Shown: piece by piece, positions 33,991-44,981 of the stretch
How the letters are laid out: the number at the start of each line of letters is the position of its first letter
How positions within the stretch are numbered: the first letter of the stretch is position 1
Source: Verpa conica
Taxonomy: Eukaryota > Ascomycota > Pezizomycetes > Pezizales > Morchellaceae
Assembly: GCA_033030425.1 (NCBI GenBank)
Contig: JAUFSD010000020.1
Coordinates: 744,001-808,000, forward strand
Length of the DNA stretch: 64,000 nucleotides
Direction: 5' to 3'
The notes under the pieces: generated by a model
Told to the model about the DNA's origin: nothing
Databases searched by the model: none
What the model saw: the letters and a program-made list of their open reading frames with translations, nothing else
Position numbers and translations under genes: made by a program

Positions 33991-34937
33991 GTGGGTAATG
34001 TTATCCTAAAGCTCTATGTGAGAAACCCTTACCCTACCGCAAATCGAATGTGCTCCAAGTAGGGTATCATAGATGGGAAATCGGTCGGTCTGGATGTATT
34101 ATATATGAGTCTCAATAAATTAACATTAACTTACGACTAAGGTTTTCCTGAGTTCAGGTGACATTGGGGTGTAATCGTAGTGCTCCTGTAGACAGCTGGT
34201 GAATTATAAGTGGTGGTGATGGAATAAGTACCTTACTATGATCTTATATATATATTAAACGAGGTGTACCGAGACTGATACTTAACTTCGTGCGTACCTC
34301 CTAGAAAATTACTATCTTGCCTCGTCTTTACGGAATAGAATTACAAGACCTCTGATGATTCTGCTGACTATGTGGACCTTCATAAACAGCCTGGAAGCGA
34401 GGAAAATCTGGGTTTTAAAGCTCAATCAACTTTACAGCTTGGATATTGACTAATTTTCACCGGCGGAGGATCGGTGCTTGAGGGTTCATGAAGAGGCAGC
34501 AGATTATCATAGAAACCATTTTGTTTACTACATATGTTTAAAGGAAAAGAAACATGCTAACCAGAGAAAGAAGCAAAGATATCCTTTTCAATCCTCTCTA
34601 GTCAGAGAGGATATACTAGGCACAGTTACGCTAGTTGCCCTGCGTCTCAGGGAGGAGATTTTTCTCTTCCTGCACAAAAAAGCCACAAGTAGTGCCCATC
34701 AGCTTAAGCGCTCTTCAGCTGACTCAGAAGAGTATCTGCCAAAAAGAGATCTGGTACGTCTTCGTAGTCGCTGTCCTTGGCACTACCGATACTCCCCTCA
34801 GAAAGGGTGTTTGCAGCGTCTTGTACAGTTAGCTCAGGTCTTAAGAACGAATTGTTATACATACTGATTTTTCAGGAGAGGATCAGGAACTTCTCTTAGT
34901 TATTAAGATATTCTCCAATTCTACAGCCCTGGAGCCC
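33991..34937. other. Intergenic with possible decayed coding
   Basis: On the minus strand at about 34860-34705 a frame without start reads an acidic stretch (KDSDYEDVPDLFLADTLL). On the plus strand 34478-34867 is open for 129 codons. Neither has a recognisable domain; one may be the antisense shadow of the other. Confidence 0.3.
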
Positions 34938-36109
34938 TTAAAAGGGCCTCCCCTCGCTGCAGAGTATAACTCCCCATTCTTGAATTCCCTCACGGGCGAT
35001 CATGACTGTCATCAGTGTTTCCTCCGCAATGGGCGAAATAAATATCCAACAATCTACTGGGGTCCCAACCGTAGATTCCGGAACTAATCCGGATATACCG
35101 TCAACTTCTGGGACTTTCAGAAACAGAGCAAGTTCCGTAACTATGTACAACAAGTCTTGAGAGGATTTGCGATACTTTGGTCGGACTACCGATAACCGAA
35201 GTACCAAGTGAAGGAATTCCGTTATCATAACTCGCGCCTCTGGGACTCGCCAGACCAGTGCTTGTAACCGTTCCGGACCCTGCTGTAAACCCAGAACGAG
35301 ACGGACTATGAACCATAGTCCGTCCCAGACGAGATTCTCCAGGACTATGACGACCGTAGGGCCCTGCGGGGCTCTATAGACATTTGTTAAGGGACTTTTT
35401 ATACTATTCTAGAGAGACAGAATATAGTATCTGCTACGAATCACATCCTAAGTAGGAGTAGATAGAGTCTGATATCAGGTTTAGGTGAAGGAAATCCCTA
35501 GTCCTGAGAGCTTGGCGCCCTATATTACCTATGTAGTCCATAGTCCTCGTTCCTTACGCGCTGGACTGCCCCTGAGAGAAGCTGGGGCGAACTATAGAGT
35601 CACAGGGCGTCCGGTCCTGGCCTCAGGACGGACGAACTGCCCCGTTGCAAACACTGCCGCCGGACCTTATCTGGCTTCTGGATCCCCCTAGGTACATCTC
35701 ATAGTGCCCTTTAACAGGAGCACTAGATGTAGGAGTAGCACCAGGAGGGCTTTAATGGTCCCGCCCCAGGTGATGAAGATTCGCTTTGTCGCAGAGGTGA
35801 TGGTGGTCTCTTTCACCGCTGAACAAGCTTCAAGGAGACCCTCTGCGCTACCATTCAAGTTTTTCCTATGTGCATGTTAAAAATGACCTTGTTAATTACT
35901 GGACAAGATAGAAAATACCACAGTTCTTGAGTTCCATCACTAATCGAAAATTCAAAGGCGTCGACTGCTTTGAGGTGTAGAGCAGGGAGGTCCTTTTGTG
36001 GGGTGCTGGTATACCTGTTCAGGCTCTCGCCAGAGTCAGCATCGGTATGAAGATTTACACCCCAAAAACTACCATTGGCCATATCAGCTAGGAGCCTGCT
36101 TAATATCAC
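34938..36109 (-). pseudogene. Uncharacterised gene split by hAT-MITE copy B
   Basis: Minus-strand fragments on both sides of the MITE at 35256-35656 look coding: 36109-35855 (SISDGTQELWYFLSCPVINK), about 35820-35660 in shifting frames, and 35200-34938 (SQDLLYIVTELALFLKVPEV and EETLMTVMIAREGIQEWGVI). Frames do not agree across the pieces, so besides the insertion there are frameshifts or unresolved introns. No family is recognised. Confidence 0.35.
35256..35656. mobile_element. hAT-MITE copy B, about 401 bp
   Basis: Begins CAGTGCTTGTAACCGTTCCG and ends CCCCGTTGCAAACACTG; similar to copy A along its whole length (ACGGACTATG..CATAGTCCGTCC, CTAAGTAGGAGTAGATAG, CTTGGCGCCCTAT, GTCCATAGTCC and others). 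Flanks CGCCAGAC (35248-35255) and CGCCGGAC (35658-35665) are an imperfect 8-bp duplication with one extra C. It is older or more mutated than copy A. Confidence 0.8.
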
Positions 36110-39100
36110 CTACGTATGAAAATTAATGAATAAGTATCTATATTTAGCGTATACTCCACCATTATTCATGCCGTAGACTGTGGAAAATTCGGGACTGTTG
36201 ATACCTTCGTGATTGGCAGAACTTAATTTTTTGTGGCTGTCCCATTACCCTGTCGTGTCCCGTTACCCCATAAAATACGTTATGCTCTCCACTACACATA
36301 CATTCATTATTATACCAAAGCATGATAAGACTATTTCTAGAAGAGCCCCGCATGCTTGTAAAAATTACTAGTCTTTTCGCCTCTCTTCCAATGAACATAC
36401 CTATCCAACCTTAGCTTGAGTGAACCAGGATGCGGATAGCTCTCACCCTTGCGATATATTTTCTATCCCAGAGGTAGGCTCTGGTATCCTCTAATGCTTG
36501 AGTATATAACTCCCAAAGATCCCCCTTTTCTTTTGACAATAAATTCAAGTTTTACAAGAGATGAGTATGAGCATCTCTGTGTTAATTTAGGTAAGGACAA
36601 CCGAGTGATAGGTAGTGACTAGAACCTGTTGTGACACATTTCACTTCACGGTTATATATGCCCCGAACTATCGGTTTTTATAGTATTAGTATCTTCATTG
36701 ATAAATGATGATAATTGAATGAATAATAGAGATATATCGATATATCATTGAAGAAAATAATCGTAGATCGTTACATACATGTATGATGCGTTACGGCCTG
36801 GATCCTCAAACTTAGAGGACCGGTGCACGTGACTTACGTTTGTGAGCTTCTACGATACCTATACTCAATAGCATCATATCACGGTGAGGAAGCTGTATTC
36901 CACTTGTCAATTCAGAGTCTGTACAAATAAGGCGGGCGGGTACATCGGGTCGAATTAGTCGGGAAATGGGAATAGAGGAACGAGAGGCATCTATACTTAC
37001 GTAATCTTGTAAATTCGGAGTATGATTGTGCCTAATAGTCCATGCGGTCCATGAGGCATTATAATTATATAGACTACAGAGTAACCCTAACCCTAGTAGA
37101 TATAGACCGTTGTTGAGCGTGTTGTTCTTCTCTAGCCAGGAGGGCCCAACGCGTGTGTATTGATGATGTCCAGATCATCGAGCCGAGGTATAGCTAAATA
37201 CACGGGTTCAGCAACTGTGTTATCTCCCAAGTTGCTAGCGCCACACCGGTACGTTCCTCAACAGCTTAATCCGTAGCTGTAGAAATCTTGTGGAAATAGA
37301 GGTCTCAAAACGTCATGATCTCGGTAGTACACACCTATTGTCATAACAAAGTCTCAACAATAATGCTCGCTAGGATGTCGTGACATGTAAAAAGAAAAAA
37401 ACGTTCATATGGGGCTGAATCGTAGACCGTTTCTTACTTGTTCCAAAATAAGTGCTACTAGGATTCCCGGTATCTCGGTAGGCCATCTCCACCTCAAACT
37501 TTCGGTAGATTTCGTATGTTCGAGATATTCTAAGGGGATTCTAAATACTCCTTATATATCCCCCGAGTATGCTAAACTCGAAGTTCCTCGCACGTCACCG
37601 CTATGAACAGCTAACCAATTAGAAATTACCTCAATAGTTACTATTCATCCCCAGATTCTACCTACCTACCTTATCCTATGGTGGTATCTATCCGGCCTTA
37701 GGTAAGAACTATGGTGCATAGTTGATAATACGTACTACAGGGGCACTTACGGAACAGGACTTGCGCGTGCCGCGCTGGTACCGCTTGCTGTGTAGAATAC
37801 TTAATAAGAGTATATCGGAAGAGAAAATAAATTTACATTCTCGCGCCTAGGCGGGAAAGCGGGCTATTGTGAGTTTAAAACACATTCTTTTCTCCTATAC
37901 ACCGGGGCTGGTGAGGTAAGCTTTAGTTGTATGGGAGCTTTGCTCTAAGGTATTGTCAGTGCTCTTCGTTGCCCCTAGGCGGTTACTGGTACCTGCATAA
38001 GCGAGCAGAGCCTCACGGGACCTCCCGCAGAGCCGCACCTCTTACAATATCATGCAATCTCTGTTATACGCTTTCTTCCGCTGCACCCATTAAATTCATC
38101 TATATATTGCCTATATATTAGCGCTGTTCGTTCCATATTAAGCAATAATTCTATCCCCGTCCCCCACCCCTATCATTTCGGAGATGCATCAAGACAAGCT
38201 AGATTTGCTGACATTAACACAATCTGGACGATCCATATTTTAATATACTGAGTAGTATACCGAAAGATAGGGAGTAAACCCCATGAAGCTTCAGTCCGTC
38301 AGCCCCAAAATTCATCCCAAGAGTTCAGGAATGATGGCCGGGCATCCGAGCGATATTTATATCATAATACCCATTGATAATGTGACCCGTGATAAGGGTG
38401 CGTTTCATAGAATCGCATCACCAGTGATGTGACACTTACGGGTAGAGAATAGTGAATATACCAGATGTGAAAATTCCTAGGCTAGGGTTCATTCTATCTC
38501 GCAACGATATGTCTCACGCTGAGCCTAGGGAATCCTTAGGCATCACTCAAGGCCTTGTCTAGCTTACGGTTCCACTTAAAGGGCCGGGAGTCTCGCAGTT
38601 TATGGTCAAGCCACCTTTGCCACAGTGTACTATATACCTGACACCTAACTTTCTTACTAGTGTGGGCAGGTGGGCATGGAATATTGGAGTGCTCTCTGTT
38701 ATAGTATGACCGATAGCGGCCGATTCATGCGATGTCATAGGCATGTAGGATATCTGAGGTCGGCCTTACCCCCCTTTTAGGCGTAAAATCAAACTATCAT
38801 TCTATTGCTCATACCCGTAGTCTTGACACTCGCTGCTCTTACATAGACTTCAGACATGAATGGATTAGAACAGTGTTACAAAAAGAATTATAAACCCTAA
38901 CCCTGGCCTAAGGTACTCTCTTAAACTGAAAAGAATCAAAACCAAAAAGAAAAGAAAACATAAAAATAAAAATAAAAGCGAAAGAAAAGGAAAGAAAAAC
39001 AAAATAAAAATGTAGAAAAATAGAGAAAATCCCCCCCGCGGCCCCCAAGTCCGACTTCTCTCCCCCTTCCTCTTTAAAGTTTTCCCATAACGCCCCCCAT

Positions 39101-40434
39101 CTCCATTCCTTGTCTCTATACCTTTTTCCCGCTTCGTCTGCCTCCCCCCTTCTTGAGGTTTCAACTCGCTTCTTTCCCTTAACTCATTCCACATCAGCGC
39201 CACCCAACCCCACCTTTCCTTTTCCACTGGATATAGGATGTCCTTCAAGTTGGTGGACTCGTCCGGTCTATTCAGTTCTCTCTTCAGGACCCCCGTCTGA
39301 CTGCTGTGAGGGGGCATTCCAGTGGGGTGTGCTTCAACGTCTCAGTAGGATAAGCGTGGCTCATATAGTTGGTGCCAGCAGGCAACTCACAACCCACTGG
39401 CCGTCTTAATACGGTAGCTAAGGGCCTCGGCTTATGAACAAGTGATATTATATATCAACGGTTAGAAACGCCTCCGTTGACAAAAACGTTGCCCAACGAT
39501 CCTATCTTCTCTGCTGCCAGTGTGATATTTGACGCTGCAGGACTGCTCTTAGAATATACTTAGTTGTGAAGAAAGCGACACTCCCGGGGGCACAACCAGT
39601 ATGGAGAATCAGAGTGATTTTGCTCGGCACGATCAGTCTGAGTAACCGCAACACGGGACGCCCTATAACATGACTCATGATATCGAAGATTACTCCACGG
39701 CCTATAATATACTGGGCACTTGTCCCCCCCGGTGGTTCTTGCTGAGCATTGGTTACTTTCTTGTGAATCTCCTAAGGGAATCACATTATTACTGTCTCCA
39801 CCCATTGTACGACATTAACTTCCCTGGGAATAGAATGGTAACGAAATTGATGTCGATTGTAGGGGATGAGTTGAGAATGAGGTGGGACACAAGAACAGCG
39901 GGAGCGAAAGCGAGTATAACGAAGAGGAGCAGGAGGAGGGTGGATCGGACGTGGAATTTGTTATGTAGGAGGTATGAAGAGAAGGGGAAGAAGGAGTAGG
40001 AGTAGTGTGATGTATTGTGTTCGAGCTTAGGGCTGGAGAGGGGGATTACCATAGCCGAAAGGCTCATGTAATTCATGGGAGGAAAAAAAAAAACATTAAC
40101 TTCCCTAGGCGTAGGCGACCACACTAACCACTATACCTCGAGCCCAAAAACGCTATAAAGGTTTGACGGTTTGGAATGAAATTATATGTATGGAACCACC
40201 ATAGAGTATATTGTAAGCCATCACCCAAATATATTACTGGTAATCAATTAGATTTGGTTTCCGGAATGTGATCACCAACTCTCACTCGATATCTCCCGTG
40301 ACTTCCTACAGCACATACAAATTAATATCATTATATACCACCCGATCAGGGAGAGATATTAGTAAAACATAGCGTTTGACCACTTTTATCATCCATACTC
40401 TCTTTTTTCGCTTATATCTGTTTTTCTCGCTTCC
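36110..40434. other. Long intergenic with one low-complexity repeat
   Basis: No gene recognised over 4.3 kb. 38885-39110 is listed separately. A direct repeat CATTAACTTCCCT occurs at about 39809 and 40096. Between them the minus strand around 40139-40100 has a tRNA A-box-like TATAGTGGTTAGTG but no B box. A telomere-like octamer lies at 37083-37090. Confidence 0.4.
38885..39110 (-). repeat. Diverged R1-like retroposon fragment
   Basis: CTGGCCTAAGGTACTC near 38903 is followed by a long AAAAT/AAAAG tract to about 39030 and then a CT-rich stretch, the same order as R1. It also contains a telomere-like octamer (38893-38900). No target duplication was found. The open frames across it reflect low complexity. 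Confidence 0.4.
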
Positions 40435-40852
40435 TTAACTGCTCTTGGTATGTGACGCACACCCTTCGTCTGTGCTAGGTACTATCATTTCATGGTCAAC
40501 CAAGTACTTACTTTGGATAGGCGGTAGAATACATAGATTTCCTTTGTTGTGCTCAGACACGGATTCTGCCACTGTATCCAAAACCACAAATCTATTACCA
40601 TCGTCGAATCGAAAAGCTGCCATAGGTGTATCTAACAGGATGTAATTAGCCAGGTGGTGAGGATCTCTCCTAATAAGCATCAGGTCGGCGGGTTACAATA
40701 CATTCAACGATATATCTTTCTTGATTAACGGTACCGCCTTGTATCTCATTGCCGTAGATATAAAAAGAGATGAAATCCGAGGTGTTGTGTAACTGTAACT
40801 CAGGGGTTCTTTGGGCATTGGGGGCGGGTCTTTGTACGACTACAGGCCACAA
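40435..40852 (-). CDS. Uncharacterised protein in two frames
   Basis: Two adjoining minus-strand frames look coding: 40852-40670 (ELQLHNTSDFISFYIYGNEI) and 40680-40435 (DTPMAAFRFDDGNRFVVLDT, then CILPPIQSKYLVDHEMIVPS). The overlap near 40675 must be an indel or an intron that I could not place. The second part ends near 40435. No family is recognised. Confidence 0.35.
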
Positions 40853-40928
40853 AAGTCAAGATGTAAGGTAAGTAGAAGATACATTTAATCCGTATTTTTC
40901 TTATCGAACTGATCCTAGTCTTTATCTG

Positions 40929-41261
40929 ATGCACAGTATCTCACAGGGCGACCTAGTTATTGTATGTGAGCAACCTTCGACATTCAAAAAGGTTATCAGC
41001 CTTTTTAATATAAGAATGCAATTTTCGAGTAATAAAGCTATCGTATTCGCTCTGGTAACGATCTGCTATAGGTATCATCGGTTGTTTGGGCTGGACCTCC
41101 GGGGAACTATAATTCATTTACATACATCCAGTTACAGTGCGGGCAACCCCCGAGGTATTCAATGGATTAGAGGTTACCAAGAGGCTATAGCGTATGTAAA
41201 GACCAAACAGTGCTACAGAAAATTAGGCCATCGACAGGCCCAGATACTACATGATGAATAA
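40929..41261 (+). CDS. Hypothetical 110-aa protein
   Basis: A single open frame from ATG to TAA. It has one moderately hydrophobic stretch (KAIVFALVTICYRYH, about residues 37-51). No motif, promoter or splice evidence. It lies directly upstream of R2 copy 3. It may be chance. Confidence 0.2.
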   Translation: MHSISQGDLVIVCEQPSTFKKVISLFNIRMQFSSNKAIVFALVTICYRYHRLFGLDLRGTIIHLHTSSYSAGNPRGIQWIRGYQEAIAYVKTKQCYRKLGHRQAQILHDE

Positions 41262-41310
41262 GTAACTCTACAGATATACAGGCTAACTATATTAAGTAAC
41301 GCTAACCAAC

Positions 41311-41650
41311 CCTCTAACCCAATGCGGTTAGACATTCATGGATTGCTCCAACCGTAGATACCCTTTTCCCCAAACTTTTTTGTACAATACAAAAAAGACA
41401 CTTCTCTCAGACCCCGATTCCAAAAAGCGAACTGAATCGCTTCTTGCAACCAAGATAGTGAGAGGGAGTGGGGGAAGGTTTGGTAGTCTGGGTAGACCCC
41501 AAGGAAAAAAAGTTAAGAGAAGGGGAAGGGAGAGAACTATATAAAGAAAACTGGTTCAGGTGCCAAGAGAACGTTTCGCCGCTGCAAAATTCGCCGCTCG
41601 GGAGGCCGAGAAAATTTCCCCGCCGGAGGGGGCTGAAAATAATGTCGTGA
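41311..41650 (+). repeat. Dispersed repeat R2, copy 3
   Basis: Near-identical to copy 1 over AGACATTCATGGATTGCTCC, the CTTTTTTGTA-CAA-TACAAAAAAG hairpin and the following block, then AAGCGAACTGAATCGCTT, a TATATAAAG box at about 41539 and GCCAAGAGAACGTTTCGCCGC. Same orientation as copies 1 and 2. Confidence 0.6.
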
Positions 41651-43089
41651 TGTTCCGGAACGTTCTCTCTTGTACTATTTTTGCCGACCGAATGATATCC
41701 GGAGTTAAGAATATTTCTGCTCTAGGATATTTCCTCAGCGTTGATGGCAGAGATTATACTGTAGTAAATGGATTTCTCTCTGACCCAGACCGAGACTACT
41801 CTATAAAAACTTCGGTATTTAGTAGCAACCTTAACAAATACTACTTATATGCTATCCTAACATCTCATCTTTCAGTAAATGGTCTTCAGCGGCTCTTATT
41901 TTTCTACATTCTGCCCACCTATATCTCTTAGGTGACTGTAAAATCGTAATCTTCCGGTATACATTCCTTTCATAAGAGTCTGCATTCACAAGGAAAACGC
42001 CCATGATAATTGCAGTTTACTACAACTAGAGGTATCAAATGAATGGTGATAAATATCATTCCCACGGAGCTTTTTCTCTCCTGTAGAATCCCCCCCACCA
42101 CGCAGCATAGCATATGCCATGACGAAAGCATGTGATCTGCCGATGAAAATGTACAATATTAGCTTGGCTTGGTTTCCGAGTGAGGGGACATGTTTCTTAA
42201 GCGCCCGGCAGAACTATGCCCTGGAATATCGATTACCGGTCGGGACCCCTATCTAGTGGATAGAACACCGATTCTACGTTCGGATAATTGTTTACTTTAG
42301 TTGAAGTCCGTAGTGTTTCGGGATTGGACGTGATGGTCGTTGGTACGAAAAATAATCTAACAAGGAGTGGGCTGTGGACGAGGTGACCCAATCAATCAGC
42401 AATATATTCCTAGTCTTGAGGAGGTCCAGAACTCGTTCATGACAAACCTCTTCACATTTGGTGTGATTTTGGTTAGATACGATGGGCTCGGATGTAATCT
42501 TTGAGCCTCATTTATTGGCGCCAAGGGTTGAGGCTCTGCGTCGGATGTAGTTTCCTCCGGCAACCCGCGTAATCGAATATAGATTCATCTACTTGAACCT
42601 ATACACTCACGCTAGTGTTCCTAGGGTGGGAGTAATTAATTCAATTACTCTAGTTACATGATGAATATTCTCATCGCTGATGGGCTGGATACATGTATCT
42701 ATGAGGGGTCGGTTATGCAAATGACAGGTTTTGCTGCTCCGATAAGGTAGCCTCAAATTCTTGCCTCGTCACCGGAGAAGGAAATTTGGGCGTCGTGTTT
42801 GACCGGTGAACTATGATGGCTGATACGTTGTAGATAGATAGAGTTATGACTCAACGATGAACAAGCTCCAAAAGTCCTAACCGGTATTGGCGGAGCGGTA
42901 GAGATACCACTTATCCAAAATATATGAATCACAGATACTTCTCATACTTTTTAGAATATGGGGGCTTACCTGTAGATTCATGGCCTCGATATAGGAGTGT
43001 GGGATAATTGTGTATACTGTTGATTTTTTTACGCTGCCATAGATGACGGACCCTAACCCGGGCGTCAAGAGCATTATACCCGTCGCTAC
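41651..43089. other. Intergenic, no gene recognised
   Basis: Includes the tail of an open frame that starts inside R2 copy 3 (to 41931) and otherwise only short frames. Nothing supported. Confidence 0.4.
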
Positions 43090-43310
43090 TCTAGTTGTTT
43101 CTTAACACCTATCAGAGCCATACTAGCTATATATACATCACAGCTTATGTACTCCCAATTTCCAGGAGGAACGTTGCTAACTCTGGAATTTATGCTGAGA
43201 ATGTCTTTACCGAATTCCCTAAACTCGGCTCTTTCCCTCTGGATATCTACCTTAAATTCTAGCTCTAATATAACGGGAGTAATTGTAATCCTCTCATGTT
43301 CGGAACAGGT
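43090..43310 (-). CDS. Coding fragment of an unknown protein
   Basis: The minus strand reads a good amphipathic stretch without an ATG: ILELEFKVDIQRERAEFREF, then SRVSNVPPGNWEYISCDVYI and SMALIGVKKQLE before a TAG near 43090. It is likely an exon; the 5' part was not found. It resembles no family that I can name. Confidence 0.35.
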
Positions 43311-44981
43311 GAGCGGAAGAGTTTCTCACGGAAGCTGCCGTGGCGGCAGTAGTGGCCCGTAAAAACAGGGTTAGGGCTGACCCGGCTTTTCTAGCTATAA
43401 GTCACAGGACAAAGGCGGCCCCATTGCGGCGATGGGCATTGTATCCAAAGCGAAAGGGCCAGAGTTTCTTTTGGCTCAAGGGTATATCTTCCCCCATGCA
43501 TCAGTAGTACATCGGGGGAGGTACTATTAAACTATTCAGTGAGATTAATCTCTGTAGATCTTGCGGCCTTAATATGCTACATACAAGCCGCATAGGCCAC
43601 ACGCGTCTACCAAGGGATTACCTCGCTTTATATAAGCGTCCATAGGGAGATAAGTCAACATGTGACACCCCACGATCATCAGGAGGCTTAAGTATTCCTT
43701 GTCTGACTATGCATTCCGTGTGCCACACCTGCACCATGATAGTTTCCCGATTTTTCCTGGGCTTTCCCGCTACATTCCCCACGCTTGATCAACCTTTAGC
43801 CATAAACTCGCACGAATAAACAGCTTAATTTGTGGCCTAGAGCTTGATTTTTTAAACTAAATGGAGATGCTGAACGCGTACCGAACCAAGTAATCTACCG
43901 TGAGTCTAGTTGTTGTGTAGATGCCACTTAATACATCCGGAAGGAAATGTTAATATCTGGTTTCCTAGGTTTGTATATATATACGAACAGCCAACCCCCC
44001 CAAAAGTTCATATAATTGGTAGCTGGTTCCACTATTTCCGATCAATGGACGGAAATGAGTAGTTCTCGGGCAGTTACTTAGGTACCTTCTAATCGGAACT
44101 TCAATTTCAATGAAATTCTACCTGTATTTCTGAATGTTATTTTGGTTCACTGAGCCTCTCAAGTAAGAGATATGTAAGGTACCTATCGGAAGGAACCCTG
44201 AACTGTAAAAAGTTTCGATGTATCTCGAGATCAGTTCGCGCGTTGTTGTGACGGTTACGTACGGCTACAACTTACCGAATTGGAATGGCCCCGAAATGTT
44301 TGGTAAAACCAAGCATCTGGCCACTTAGAACCTAATTCTGTCCAACAACGAACGTAGCCTGCAATGAAGATGTAGAATCTGCGCAAGGCTGGAAGTGGAT
44401 ACAAAGCGTAATAGTGAAGTCTTACAGCCTGTGTAAGGTTGTTTCGGGTCTCGCTCTGTTACTATGAGCACCCTCGCCAATAGGATTGACATAACGAGAC
44501 TAGATGATCATCTAGGGAATTCAAGGCAATAGTATAACATCAAAAAATTGCGACCAGACTGAACCTATGAATCATCCCTACTAACAACTATGGACAATCA
44601 TGCAAGGCTATATAGAAAGTGTATGGAACGAAGTAATTGCTTGGTTCATATATACTAAATGGTATTGTCTAAGGTACGTATAAATCAGCCCGACTAATTT
44701 ATACGCAACCTGCGGTATTTGACATGCATGTTTTACCTTCTTCCTAACAAAGTCTTACTGGAAAAAGATACGTATCCTGTAAAGATGATTCAGTGTAAAA
44801 TAGTGGGTTAGGGTCCCTCTTCATCTGAATAATTTATCGTTTTCCATTATCTCGGTTTCACCCTATGGATTCTTCGTATCTTCCAAATTCAACGTGGTCT
44901 AGGGTTAGTATGTCTTCTTGATTGCACCCACGACCTTTAAGGTATTTTTATTCAGATTTGTAAATTTGTCATTGAGGGCCC
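43311..44981. other. Intergenic, no gene recognised
   Basis: A 20-base near-palindrome GTTTGTATATATATACGAAC lies at about 43970-43989. No gene or repeat family was recognised. Confidence 0.4.

Noticed and set aside
38865..39317. 150-codon minus-strand open frame
   Set aside because: Mostly low-complexity Lys/Phe runs from an A-rich tract that belongs to an R1-like fragment.
40100..40145. tRNA-like A-box (TATAGTGGTTAGTG) on the minus strand
   Set aside because: No B box, no acceptor stem pairing and no terminator at a tRNA distance; at most a tRNA-derived fragment.
23368..41650. R2 copies 1 and 3 as the two LTRs of one retrotransposon
   Set aside because: They are 18 kb apart with no gag-pol coding between them and other elements inserted in the interval.
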